From an uncultured Brevinema sp. (lineage in GTDB: Bacteria; Spirochaetota; Brevinematia; Brevinematales; Brevinemataceae), in NCBI GenBank assembly GCA_947040475.1, contig CAMRBT010000053.1, forward strand, positions 1 to 9,303: a stretch of 9,303 bases of DNA, read 5' to 3'. The notes beneath the pieces were generated by a model that saw only the letters and a program-made list of their open reading frames with translations, ran no database searches and was not told the origin of the DNA. How positions within the stretch are numbered: the first letter of the stretch is position 1; every line of letters starts with the position of its first letter. Of this stretch, positions 1 to 6,848 are shown piece after piece. The position numbers were made by a program, and so were the translations under genes.

Positions 1-7
1 AAAGGAG
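1..7 (+). promoter_or_regulatory. Ribosome binding site of rplI
   Basis: AAAGGAG lies at the very left edge, six bases before the GTG at 14. This near-consensus Shine-Dalgarno sequence supports the GTG as the true start of rplI rather than the later in-frame ATG at codon 18, which would remove part of the conserved L9 N-terminal domain. Confidence 0.85.
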
Positions 8-13
8 ATCCCT

Positions 14-460
14 GTGAAAGTTATTCTTTTAGAAAACATTCCTGGACTTGGACGTGCTGGCGATATGAAAACAGTACGTGATGGTTATGGTAGAAATTAT
101 TTAATTCCTCAAAAACTTGCGGAAATGGCGACTTTGAGTCGTGAAAAATATCTTGAAAGAAAGAAAGCTTCGTTGGCTAAAAAAGCTCAACTTATGTTTG
201 AATCTGCTCAAGAGTTAAAAGAAAAATTAGAAGAAATTACTCTAGTTATTCTTAAAACTTCAAGTGTTGAAGGTAAAATTTTTGGATCTGTTACAAGTAC
301 TGACATTGTCAATTTAGTTGCAGAACATGGATTTAAAATCGACAAAAAAAGAGTTGTAATCCAACACGTAAAAACGATTGGTGAACATATTTTCCACGTT
401 CGTCTTGACGAAAACGTGACAGCAGATATGAAAATTACTGTTGAAAAAATGGTTCAGTAA
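14..460 (+). CDS. rplI: 50S ribosomal protein L9
   Basis: Structural protein of the large ribosomal subunit that binds 23S rRNA and protrudes from the L1-stalk side. At 148 residues it has the usual family length. The N-terminal RNA-binding domain (about 1-40) carries the L9 signature: G11, G13, G16, V21, G24, Y25, N28, Y29, L30. A charged connecting helix follows (about 41-74). The C-terminal domain (about 75-148) contains the typical G-K-I-F-G-S-V-T stretch at 87-94. It starts with GTG, the only non-ATG start in the window. DnaB follows after 18 bases, an arrangement found in many bacteria downstream of rpsF-ssb-rpsR; those genes, if present, would lie left of this window. No promoter is visible, as expected if transcription enters from upstream. 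Confidence 0.98.
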   Translation: MKVILLENIPGLGRAGDMKTVRDGYGRNYLIPQKLAEMATLSREKYLERKKASLAKKAQLMFESAQELKEKLEEITLVILKTSSVEGKIFGSVTSTDIVNLVAEHGFKIDKKRVVIQHVKTIGEHIFHVRLDENVTADMKITVEKMVQ

Positions 461-478
461 TCGAATTCGAGAATACAA

Positions 479-1960
479 ATGAATGAAAAAAATATGCTTA
501 TTTCGCCTCACTCAGCTGAGGCGGAGCAGGCTGTTTTAGGCGCAGCACTTTCCAATCAACGTGCATTATATACAATCACAGAGTCTCTTAATGATGCGGA
601 TTTTTATGATCCTAGTCATCAAGCTATTTTTCGAGCTATTATAGCTTTAGAAAGTAATAATAGACCTGTAGATATAATTTCTGTCACTGACAACTTAAAC
701 AACTCAAATACTATTCAAACAATAGGCGGACAGCATACACTAATCGATCTTGTAGATCGATTTGCTTCTGTTGCTAATATTGAATATCACATTAAACTTA
801 TCAAAGACTACTCTCTTCTAAGAGCATTAATAAATGCTTCTCGGCAAATTATTGATCTTGCAATGAAAAGAGAAGAAGATGTAGAAACAATCCTTGATAC
901 TGCAGATAGTTTGATGTTCAATATTATCAATAAAAGAGAGACGTCTGAATATCATAGACTTTCAGAATATATAAATAGAGCTCTTGAACTAATACGACAA
1001 AGAGAAGCGTCAGGCAATGCCTTGATGGGTATTCCTACAGGTTATCCTGATATTGATGATCTTACTAATGGATTATCAAAAGGGGCTCTTATTATTTTAG
1101 CAGCTCGTGCTGGTATGGGTAAAACGGCTTTTGCTTTGAATCTTGCTCGTAAATTCTTAAAAGAAGTTCCTCATGATCAAGACAATAGACTAGGGGTATT
1201 GATTTTCTCTCTTGAAATGACAGGAGAAGAAATAGCAATGCGTCTACTTTCTGCAGAGTCAAAAGTACCACTAGAAAAAATCAACAAAGCTCAAATGAAC
1301 GATGACGAGGCGACTTACTTGCTGAATGCAGCAAGAGATTTGGATCCTTTGAATATTATTATTGATGAAACAGGTAATATTCCTCTAAATACCTTGAGGG
1401 CGAGAGCTCGTAGTATTATGAGAAAATATCCTTATCAGATGATGGTGATCGATCATATACAAATTATTTCTGCCTCTAGCGGGAATTCTTATGGTGGTAA
1501 TAGAACGAATGAACTTTCTAAAATCACGGGGACGCTAAAAGCCTTAGCAAAAGAATTAGGTATTCCTATTATTGCTTTATCACAGCTTTCTAGGGGTGTT
1601 GAATCCCGTGCTGATAAAACACCACAACTCTCAGATCTTAGAGAATCAGGATCTATTGAGCAAGATGCAGATATAGTAGTCATGCTCTATAGGGAAGATT
1701 ACTACGAAAAAGATAAAACAAATAGTGCGGCACAAGGTATAGTAGAATTGAATTTTGCTAAGCATAGAAATGGACGAACGGATATGGTTCCTCTGAAATT
1801 TTTTGGAGAAACAATGCGTTTTGAAAGTTTAGACAAACAAGCACAGCAATCATATAAAAATTATAAAGATAATAAAAACTCAGGACAAAATTCTGGATTT
1901 CCTTCAGGACAAAGAACTGATTTTTATAATAGAAATGATAAAAATGAATCACCATTCTAA
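479..1960 (+). CDS. dnaB: Replicative DNA helicase DnaB
   Basis: Hexameric ATP-driven helicase that unwinds DNA at the replication fork. The N-terminal domain (about 8-110) opens with the typical P-H-S-A-E-A-E-Q block at 10-17. The RecA-like motor domain (about 183-450) carries Walker A (A209-T216, with K215 and T216), the catalytic glutamate in S-L-E-M (E246), Walker B ending at D325, S-Q-L-S-R (368-372), the D-L-R-E-S-G-S-I-E-Q-D-A-D block (386-398), and A-K-H-R-N-G (427-432) with the lysine and arginine-finger positions K428 and R430. Walker B continues D-H-I-Q where most family members have D-Y-L-Q. No intein interrupts it. Residues from about 455 to 493 form a polar, N/Q/K-rich, probably disordered tail ending S-P-F. 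The Shine-Dalgarno is weak (GAGA at 469-472), so expression may depend partly on coupling to rplI. Confidence 0.98.
   Translation: MNEKNMLISPHSAEAEQAVLGAALSNQRALYTITESLNDADFYDPSHQAIFRAIIALESNNRPVDIISVTDNLNNSNTIQTIGGQHTLIDLVDRFASVANIEYHIKLIKDYSLLRALINASRQIIDLAMKREEDVETILDTADSLMFNIINKRETSEYHRLSEYINRALELIRQREASGNALMGIPTGYPDIDDLTNGLSKGALIILAARAGMGKTAFALNLARKFLKEVPHDQDNRLGVLIFSLEMTGEEIAMRLLSAESKVPLEKINKAQMNDDEATYLLNAARDLDPLNIIIDETGNIPLNTLRARARSIMRKYPYQMMVIDHIQIISASSGNSYGGNRTNELSKITGTLKALAKELGIPIIALSQLSRGVESRADKTPQLSDLRESGSIEQDADIVVMLYREDYYEKDKTNSAAQGIVELNFAKHRNGRTDMVPLKFFGETMRFESLDKQAQQSYKNYKDNKNSGQNSGFPSGQRTDFYNRNDKNESPF
742..762. repeat. 9-bp perfect inverted repeat inside dnaB
   Basis: AATCGATCT (742-750) and AGATCGATT (754-762) are exact reverse complements around the three-base loop TGT. 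The transcript could form a nine-pair hairpin inside the N-terminal domain coding region of dnaB. No U-run follows, so it does not look like an intrinsic terminator, and it could be chance. Confidence 0.6.
1880..1927 (+). repeat. Degenerate 24-bp tandem repeat in the dnaB 3' end
   Basis: TCAGGACAAA occurs at 1880-1889 and again at 1904-1913, exactly 24 bases apart. The two 24-base units match at 17 of 24 positions by hand alignment. The period is eight codons and in frame, giving S-G-Q-N-S-G-F-P followed by S-G-Q-R-T-D-F-Y (residues 468-475 and 476-483). It lies in the low-complexity DnaB tail and looks like an old in-frame duplication. Confidence 0.6.
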
Positions 1961-1997
1961 AGTAATTGGGAATTTATAAAAGGCTAAAGGTTTACTA

Positions 1998-2765
1998 ATG
2001 GTAAAAGATAAAAAAGTTTTTGCTGCATTGATTGAGCTTGGTGAATTTGGTGCTTATGTTATAAGAATATTTAAGGGTTTTCCTTCTGTAATTAAATATA
2101 GAAAAGAATTCTTACTTCAAATAGTACATATTGGTGTTTCAGCAATGCCTATTATTTGTGTTGCCGCATTTTTTATGGGTGCGATAACAGGAATCCAAAT
2201 TGGTGCTGCTATTAACTATGTTATGACTGGGTCTGCCTCACTTGTAAGTGGTGGTGTTGTCATTGCTCTTGTTCGTGAAATGATCCCAGTGCTTACTGCT
2301 TTAGTGGTGGTGAGTAGGATCTGCTCTTCGGTTACTGCCGAAATAGGATCTATGGTTGTCACAGAACAAATTGATGCTCTACGAGTTATGTCCATTAACC
2401 CTGAAGAATATATAGGTGTGCCTAGAGTTCTTACAGGAATGATCACTGTGCCTATTATAGGAACAATCGCCATTATTATAGGAATTTTAGGAGCTTGGAT
2501 GTCAATGCTTTTAATCCATGGTGTGCCTACTTATTCATTTTTTCAAAGTGGATTATCTATTTTGATTTTAAGATTTTATATAGAATCATTTTTTAAATTG
2601 ACAATATTTGGTTTGATCTTACTATTAATAGCGACTTTTTATGGATTTCGTACTGTTGGTGGATCTGCCGGTGTTGGTAATTCTACCGTTAAAGCAGTTG
2701 TAGTTGGCACTAGCACTACTATTTTAGTAGATTATGTTGTGGGCACTTTTTTCTTAATGTTGTAG
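1998..2765 (+). CDS. mlaE: MlaE-type ABC transporter permease (MCE lipid transport)
   Basis: Inner-membrane permease of an MCE-type ABC system that moves phospholipids or related lipids between the inner and outer membranes. Length is 255 residues, close to E. coli MlaE. An N-terminal amphipathic interface helix (about 8-28) precedes several hydrophobic segments (about 45-70, 85-107, 148-172, 183-215 and 232-255). The family hallmark is visible: T-A-E-I-G at 113-117, T-E-Q-I-D-A-L at 122-128, then the N-P-x-E-Y block at 134-138. The start is supported by TAAAGG at 1985-1990, seven bases before the ATG. The gene follows dnaB after 37 bases with no terminator between. The mlaF ribosome binding site overlaps its TAG stop codon. 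The substrate cannot be read from the sequence; the mla name follows family and neighbours. Confidence 0.94.
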   Translation: MVKDKKVFAALIELGEFGAYVIRIFKGFPSVIKYRKEFLLQIVHIGVSAMPIICVAAFFMGAITGIQIGAAINYVMTGSASLVSGGVVIALVREMIPVLTALVVVSRICSSVTAEIGSMVVTEQIDALRVMSINPEEYIGVPRVLTGMITVPIIGTIAIIIGILGAWMSMLLIHGVPTYSFFQSGLSILILRFYIESFFKLTIFGLILLLIATFYGFRTVGGSAGVGNSTVKAVVVGTSTTILVDYVVGTFFLML

Positions 2766-2768
2766 GAG
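2764..2768 (+). promoter_or_regulatory. Ribosome binding site of mlaF overlapping the mlaE stop
   Basis: AGGAG at 2764-2768 shares its first two bases with the mlaE stop codon TAG (2763-2765) and sits six bases before the mlaF ATG. Ribosomes finishing mlaE will clear or occupy this site, so translation of permease and ATPase is likely coupled. Confidence 0.75.
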
Positions 2769-2774
2769 AAAGTT

Positions 2775-3530
2775 ATGAGTAATATTATAGAAGTAAAAGA
2801 TCTCAAAAAGAAATTAAGAAATAATGATGTTCTTAATGGATTGACCCTCAGTGTTAAAGAGGGAGAGACTTTTGTCATTGTGGGACAAAGTGGTACAGGT
2901 AAGAGTGTTTTATTAAAACATCTTACAGGATTGATGCATGCTGATTCTGGATCTATCATGATCAAAGGTAAAGATATGACTTATGCTTCTGAAGCAGAGT
3001 GGTACAAAACAAGACCTTTTATAGGAATGCTTTTTCAAAATGGAGCTATTTTTGATTCATTGACAGTAGGACAAAATTTAATTTTTGCTTTAGACCATTT
3101 AGCTCCTCATATGACAGAAGCTGAAAAAGATGAAAGAGTGGAATATTGTTTGGATGTTGTTGGTCTAGAAGGATTGCAAAACACATCACCCTCAGAATTA
3201 TCTGGTGGTATGCGTAAAAGAGCTGCCTTAGCGAGAGCAATAGTAGCTAAGCCCCATATCCTATTATTTGACGAACCAACTACAGGATTAGATCCTATTA
3301 TGACAGCTTTAGTTGATGAATTAATTATTAATGTAAAACAAAAACTGGGAACGACATTTATTGTTGTCACTCATGATATGGCAAGTGCAAAGCGTGTGGC
3401 TGATAGAATAGTGTTATTATATAAAGGTCAAATTATTTTCACAGGAACAGTAAAAGACTTGGAAAATACGACAGATCCTTATATGATTCAATTCTTACAA
3501 GGAAATCCACATGGTCCTATGTCTGATTAA
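2775..3530 (+). CDS. mlaF: MlaF-type ABC transporter ATPase (MCE lipid transport)
   Basis: Cytoplasmic ATP-binding subunit that would pair as a dimer with MlaE and power lipid transfer. Length is 251 residues. All ABC motifs are intact: Walker A G-Q-S-G-T-G-K-S (37-44), Q-loop Q88, signature L-S-G-G-M (142-146), Walker B I-L-L-F-D-E (162-167, catalytic E167), D-loop G-L-D-P (171-174) and H-loop H200. The L-S-G-G-M-R-K-R form of the signature and the end Q-F-L-Q-G (239-243) are typical of MlaF rather than of general importers. It lies nine bases after mlaE and before an MCE protein, which fixes the assignment. No mlaB (STAS) gene, which in E. coli stabilises MlaF, is in the window. Confidence 0.96.
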   Translation: MSNIIEVKDLKKKLRNNDVLNGLTLSVKEGETFVIVGQSGTGKSVLLKHLTGLMHADSGSIMIKGKDMTYASEAEWYKTRPFIGMLFQNGAIFDSLTVGQNLIFALDHLAPHMTEAEKDERVEYCLDVVGLEGLQNTSPSELSGGMRKRAALARAIVAKPHILLFDEPTTGLDPIMTALVDELIINVKQKLGTTFIVVTHDMASAKRVADRIVLLYKGQIIFTGTVKDLENTTDPYMIQFLQGNPHGPMSD

Positions 3531-3563
3531 TAAATAAGTAAATGAGTAATAAAAATAAAAAGC

Positions 3564-3569
3564 AAGGAG
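3564..3569 (+). promoter_or_regulatory. Ribosome binding site deciding the mlaD start
   Basis: AAGGAG at 3564-3569 lies five bases before the ATG at 3575. The other in-frame ATG, at 3542, is preceded only by AT-rich sequence with no purine-rich match. The site therefore selects 3575 as the start of the MCE protein. Confidence 0.8.
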
Positions 3570-3574
3570 AATTC

Positions 3575-4429
3575 ATGCCTCATACAATTCGTAAACAACC
3601 TAATTATGTGCTTATAGGCACTTTTATGGCTATAGGTTTGTTGGGTATACTTGTAAGTGTTGTTTTTGCCGATAAACTTGTAAACAGATTAAAGGGTGGA
3701 TATGCTATATATATTAAATTTAACGAGTTAGATGGATTAGTCCCTGGATCTAAAGTTGTTGTTGGATCAGGAAAAAACATAGGACAAGTTGAAACAATAG
3801 AATTAGACGGCCCTGCCTTAATAGTCAAAGTATTAATTGATAAAAAATACAAAATCAATCAAGAAGCTAGTTTTGAAATTTTTTCTACCAGTTTTGTTGG
3901 TGGAAAATATCTAGCTGTCGAAAATTATACAGGCTTAGAACCATTCATAGAAAGAGACACTATTCTTCAAGGAGTAGAGCCTTTATCTATAAATTCTATT
4001 CTTGGGATGTTTGGTGATGCCTTTAACTCTGGTACTGATGAAGGAATGGCTGTAGGGATTTCTGGAATTATGGGATCTGTAAATGATATTCTTAATAAGG
4101 CAAATACTATTCTTGATGAAAATCAAACTAATATTGATATAACTTTGGTAAATGTAGCAGCTGCATCAAAACACCTTAATTCTACCATGGCTAACATTGA
4201 TAGAAAATTAGCAACAGTAAGCGATCAAGATTTTAAAGTAATGCTAACAGATGTTAAACGTAGCTTGGGTAATTTGGATTTATTTCTTAAAGATATTAAC
4301 TCTAAAAATGCCCCTTTATCTATTCTTAAAGATCCTAAAATGACTCATAGTATTAGAACTATTATCACAAATTTAGAAGAAACGACAGAACGTGTAAAAG
4401 CAAAACCAAGTTTATTATTACGTGGTTAA
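3575..4429 (+). CDS. mlaD: MlaD-family MCE-domain lipid transport protein
   Basis: Membrane-anchored MCE subunit that assembles into a ring in the periplasm and channels lipid to or from the MlaE/MlaF transporter. From the chosen start it has 284 residues: a short basic N-terminus, one transmembrane helix (about 11-32), an MCE domain (about 42-138) with the F-N-E-L-D-G-L-V-P-G-S block at 49-59 and the V-G-G-K-Y-L-A-V strand at 108-115, then a long, mostly helical region (about 150-275) ending K-P-S-L-L-L-R-G. E. coli MlaD has only 183 residues, so the C-terminal part is about 100 residues longer. An in-frame ATG at 3542 would add eleven residues but lacks a ribosome binding site. The gap from mlaF is 44 bases. 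No mlaC or mlaB follows. Confidence 0.92.
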   Translation: MPHTIRKQPNYVLIGTFMAIGLLGILVSVVFADKLVNRLKGGYAIYIKFNELDGLVPGSKVVVGSGKNIGQVETIELDGPALIVKVLIDKKYKINQEASFEIFSTSFVGGKYLAVENYTGLEPFIERDTILQGVEPLSINSILGMFGDAFNSGTDEGMAVGISGIMGSVNDILNKANTILDENQTNIDITLVNVAAASKHLNSTMANIDRKLATVSDQDFKVMLTDVKRSLGNLDLFLKDINSKNAPLSILKDPKMTHSIRTIITNLEETTERVKAKPSLLLRG

Positions 4430-4471
4430 AAGATAGCTGAAATATAAAAATTTAAATATATAGAGGGTAAT

Positions 4472-5575
4472 ATGATACCATTTATTGACTTACAAGCTCA
4501 ATATCAAGCTTACAAAACTGAAATTGATGAAAGAATCTCTAACGTGTTAAAGCGTAATGATTTTGTCATGGGGAAAGATGTAAAAGAATTAGAAGAATGG
4601 ATGAGTAACTTTACAGGTACTCATGCTCTTGCTGTGTCATCTGGGACAGACGCTTTGATGATACCTTTATATGCGATGGATCTAAAAGAGGGTGACGAAA
4701 TTATTACTACACCTTTCACTTTTTTTGCGACAGCTGAAATTGTTTCTTTCTTAAAATTAAAACCTGTTTTTGTTGATATTGATTCGGACACTTGTAATAT
4801 AGATATCTCTAAAATAGAACAAGCTATTACTCCTCGTACTAAGGGAATAATTTCTGTTTCTTTATTTGGTCAAACGCCTGATCTTGATAAAATTAATGAA
4901 ATTGCAAAAAAACATAATATCTTCCATTTAGAAGATGCAGCTCAAAGTTTTGGAGCTATTTATAAAGGTAAAAAATCTGGTGGTGTTGCAGAAATTAGTT
5001 CTACTTCTTTCTTCCCAGCTAAGCCTTTAGGTACTTATGGCGATGGTGGAATGATGTTTTTTAAAGACGCTGATTTTGCTGCAAAATGTGCTAGTATTCT
5101 TAACCAAGGACAATCAGAACGTTATAGCCATCAATATGTAGGGGTTAATGCTCGCTTTGATACGATGAAAGCGGCTGTGTTAATGGCAAAATTACCACAT
5201 TATGAACAAGAATTACAAAGACGTGAAGAGATTGCTTTGGGATACTCAAATGCGTTCACTAGTCCTAAAGCGATCCCATTAAAAAGAGAAACATTTACTG
5301 ACAGACATGCTTGGGCTCAGTATACATTAAAAGTAGAAAAAAGAGATCAAGTCAAAGAATTACTCCAAGAAAGAGGTGTTCCTACTGCTATTCATTATGC
5401 GAGACCTTTGCATTTACAACCCGCTTTGGCGTATTTAGGACTCAAAGAAGGATCTTTACCTGTGGCAGAAGATATGTCAAGCAAAGTGTTAAGTTTACCT
5501 ATACATCCATTTATGTCTGATGATACTCACAATATCATTATCGAACATGTCAATGATGTATTAAAATTAGTATAA
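4472..5575 (+). CDS. DegT/DnrJ/EryC1 family PLP aminotransferase, WbpE-like
   Basis: Pyridoxal-phosphate sugar aminotransferase that would transfer an amino group to a keto-sugar nucleotide for surface polysaccharide. The 367 residues match the family length. Visible sites are the cofactor-phosphate loop S-S-G-T-D-A (56-61), F-H-L-E-D-A-A-Q-S-F (151-160, with D155 and Q158 contacting the ring) and S-F-F-P-A-K-P-L-G (179-187), where K184 is the predicted Schiff-base lysine. The G-Y/T-Y-G-D-G-G region (187-193) and the V-G-V-N-A-R-x-D block (223-230) are also typical. From memory the closest named relative is WbpE, which aminates UDP-2-acetamido-3-oxo-glucuronate. That substrate is inferred, since no wbpA, B or D homologue is nearby. 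AGAGGG at 4462-4467 supports the start. The spacer from mlaD (42 bases) is very AT-rich, but I cannot support a promoter there. Confidence 0.93.
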   Translation: MIPFIDLQAQYQAYKTEIDERISNVLKRNDFVMGKDVKELEEWMSNFTGTHALAVSSGTDALMIPLYAMDLKEGDEIITTPFTFFATAEIVSFLKLKPVFVDIDSDTCNIDISKIEQAITPRTKGIISVSLFGQTPDLDKINEIAKKHNIFHLEDAAQSFGAIYKGKKSGGVAEISSTSFFPAKPLGTYGDGGMMFFKDADFAAKCASILNQGQSERYSHQYVGVNARFDTMKAAVLMAKLPHYEQELQRREEIALGYSNAFTSPKAIPLKRETFTDRHAWAQYTLKVEKRDQVKELLQERGVPTAIHYARPLHLQPALAYLGLKEGSLPVAEDMSSKVLSLPIHPFMSDDTHNIIIEHVNDVLKLV

Positions 5576-5609
5576 TTTAGTTTTTAGTGATTCTTTAGGA
5601 GAGTAGCGT

Positions 5610-6848
5610 ATGAGTCTTTCGGCTCTGATATATTTAATAATATCAATAATCTTGATTGCGACTTCAGCATTTTTTTCTGGCTCTGAAACAGCTGTTTGTT
5701 CTATGGATGAGATAAAAATTCGACGGCTTTCTCCCCATCATGCAAAAGGTGTGAGACGACTTCTTAAAGAAATGACCCTATTATTAGTTTCTTTGCTTAA
5801 TGCTAATAGTATCACCAATATTTTAATTGCACTTACCTTAGAAAACTTTTTTAAAGAATTAGGTTATACTTTTTCTCTAGTAGAATCAGCAATGTTTGTT
5901 TCGGGTATTGTGATTGTTTTTGGAGAAATCTTACCCAAATCAATAGCTTCTGCTTATGCTCTAAAAATAGTACCTGTCATCATTAATCCTGTTGGTGATG
6001 TCATTAAATTCTTCTTAAAAGTGTCCACTCCTTTATTACGTTGGTCAGATAAAATTGCCCAATATATTTCTCGTTATATTCAAGATAAAGAAACTAAAGA
6101 TGACAGGCGTATAGCTTTATATACAGTTGTATCTCAGGGAGATTTTCTCCAAAGTTCAGAAAAATTATTAATAGCTCGTATTTTGTCTTTAGCTGATCGT
6201 AAAGTTACAGCAGTAATGACCCCTAGACCTGAAGTATTCTCTGTAGAAATGGGTATGACTATTGCCGAATTAAAAGAAGAATTAACGATAGAGCAACATA
6301 GTAAAATTCCTATCTATAAAGAACAGGATAATCATATCATTGGGATTTTACACTTTGAAGATATAGGAATTTATTTTGATGATGAAGAAGAATCCAAAAA
6401 AACAGTAGATCAATTTATGAGACCTTTATACTTTGTTCCTGAATCAAAAACACTAGAAAGTTTATTAGAAGATTTTAAATCAAGAAATATTCGTATCGCA
6501 GGTATTACCGAAGAATATGGAGAATGTCTAGGAATAGTCACTTTAAGTGATATTTTAGCTGAGTTAGTTGGAGAAGTCGTAGATGAGGACTTTGATATTA
6601 ATACTGACATTGTACAAGCGCTTCCTAATTGTTATATCGTAAAAGCTGATGTCTCTATTTCTAGTTTTAATGAAAAATTTGAACTTAATTTAATGAGTGA
6701 AGAATATTCAACAATGGCGGGTTATATGATAGAACAACATGGTAGTATTCCTCCCCTCTTTTATAATATCGAAATCAACGATATTAGTATTAGTATTAGA
6801 GAAAGAACAAGTACCCGTATTGAAAGTTTATTAGTAAGAGTGAAATAA
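5610..6848 (+). CDS. CNNM/CorC/HlyC-type membrane protein with CBS pair (first paralog)
   Basis: Member of the CNNM/CorC family, linked to Mg2+ transport and often annotated as hemolysin or TlyC. The 412 residues contain a CNNM (DUF21) membrane domain with hydrophobic segments at about 4-24, 54-78, 88-108 and 113-138. Its motifs are intact: F-S-G-S-E-T-A (22-28), N-S-I-T-N (66-70) and G-E-I-L-P-K (105-110). A CBS pair follows, beginning V-M-T-P-R (202-206); the second repeat ends G-I-V-T-L-S-D-I (308-315), where T311 matches the ribose-binding threonine of nucleotide-binding CBS domains. A CorC_HlyC domain closes the protein (about 335-410). AGGAG at 5597-5601 supports the start. Its stop codon overlaps the next gene by one base. 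A role in Mg2+ export or in hemolysis cannot be decided from sequence. Confidence 0.93.
   Translation: MSLSALIYLIISIILIATSAFFSGSETAVCSMDEIKIRRLSPHHAKGVRRLLKEMTLLLVSLLNANSITNILIALTLENFFKELGYTFSLVESAMFVSGIVIVFGEILPKSIASAYALKIVPVIINPVGDVIKFFLKVSTPLLRWSDKIAQYISRYIQDKETKDDRRIALYTVVSQGDFLQSSEKLLIARILSLADRKVTAVMTPRPEVFSVEMGMTIAELKEELTIEQHSKIPIYKEQDNHIIGILHFEDIGIYFDDEEESKKTVDQFMRPLYFVPESKTLESLLEDFKSRNIRIAGITEEYGECLGIVTLSDILAELVGEVVDEDFDINTDIVQALPNCYIVKADVSISSFNEKFELNLMSEEYSTMAGYMIEQHGSIPPLFYNIEINDISISIRERTSTRIESLLVRVK

Noticed and set aside
461..470. Perfect 10-bp palindrome TCGAATTCGA in the rplI-dnaB gap
   Set aside because: About nine 10-bp palindromes are expected by chance in a window this size, and another (TGATCGATCA) occurs at 1446-1455 in dnaB. 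Its position over the weak dnaB binding site is suggestive but not enough to call an operator.
1961..1997. Possible terminator between dnaB and mlaE
   Set aside because: The 37-base gap shows no stem-loop followed by a U-run; it mainly holds the mlaE ribosome binding site.
3107..3370. 87-codon minus-strand open frame within mlaF
   Set aside because: It is antisense to conserved ABC motifs, with no binding site or recognisable product.
4430..4471. Very AT-rich spacer before the aminotransferase gene with TATAAA and TATATA strings as possible -10 boxes
   Set aside because: No acceptable -35 box lies at the right distance, and such strings are expected in DNA of this composition.
5311..5520. 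69-codon open frame in a second + frame inside the aminotransferase gene
   Set aside because: It is out of frame within the conserved C-terminal part of the aminotransferase, with an arginine-rich, unfamiliar product; the aminotransferase frame is unbroken.
6783..6800. Three tandem copies of an ATTAGT-like hexamer near the end of the first CNNM-like gene
   Set aside because: It encodes an alternating I-S-I-S-I strand in the CorC_HlyC domain and fits the protein fold; three copies with one mismatch in AT-rich DNA are not strong evidence of a contingency repeat.
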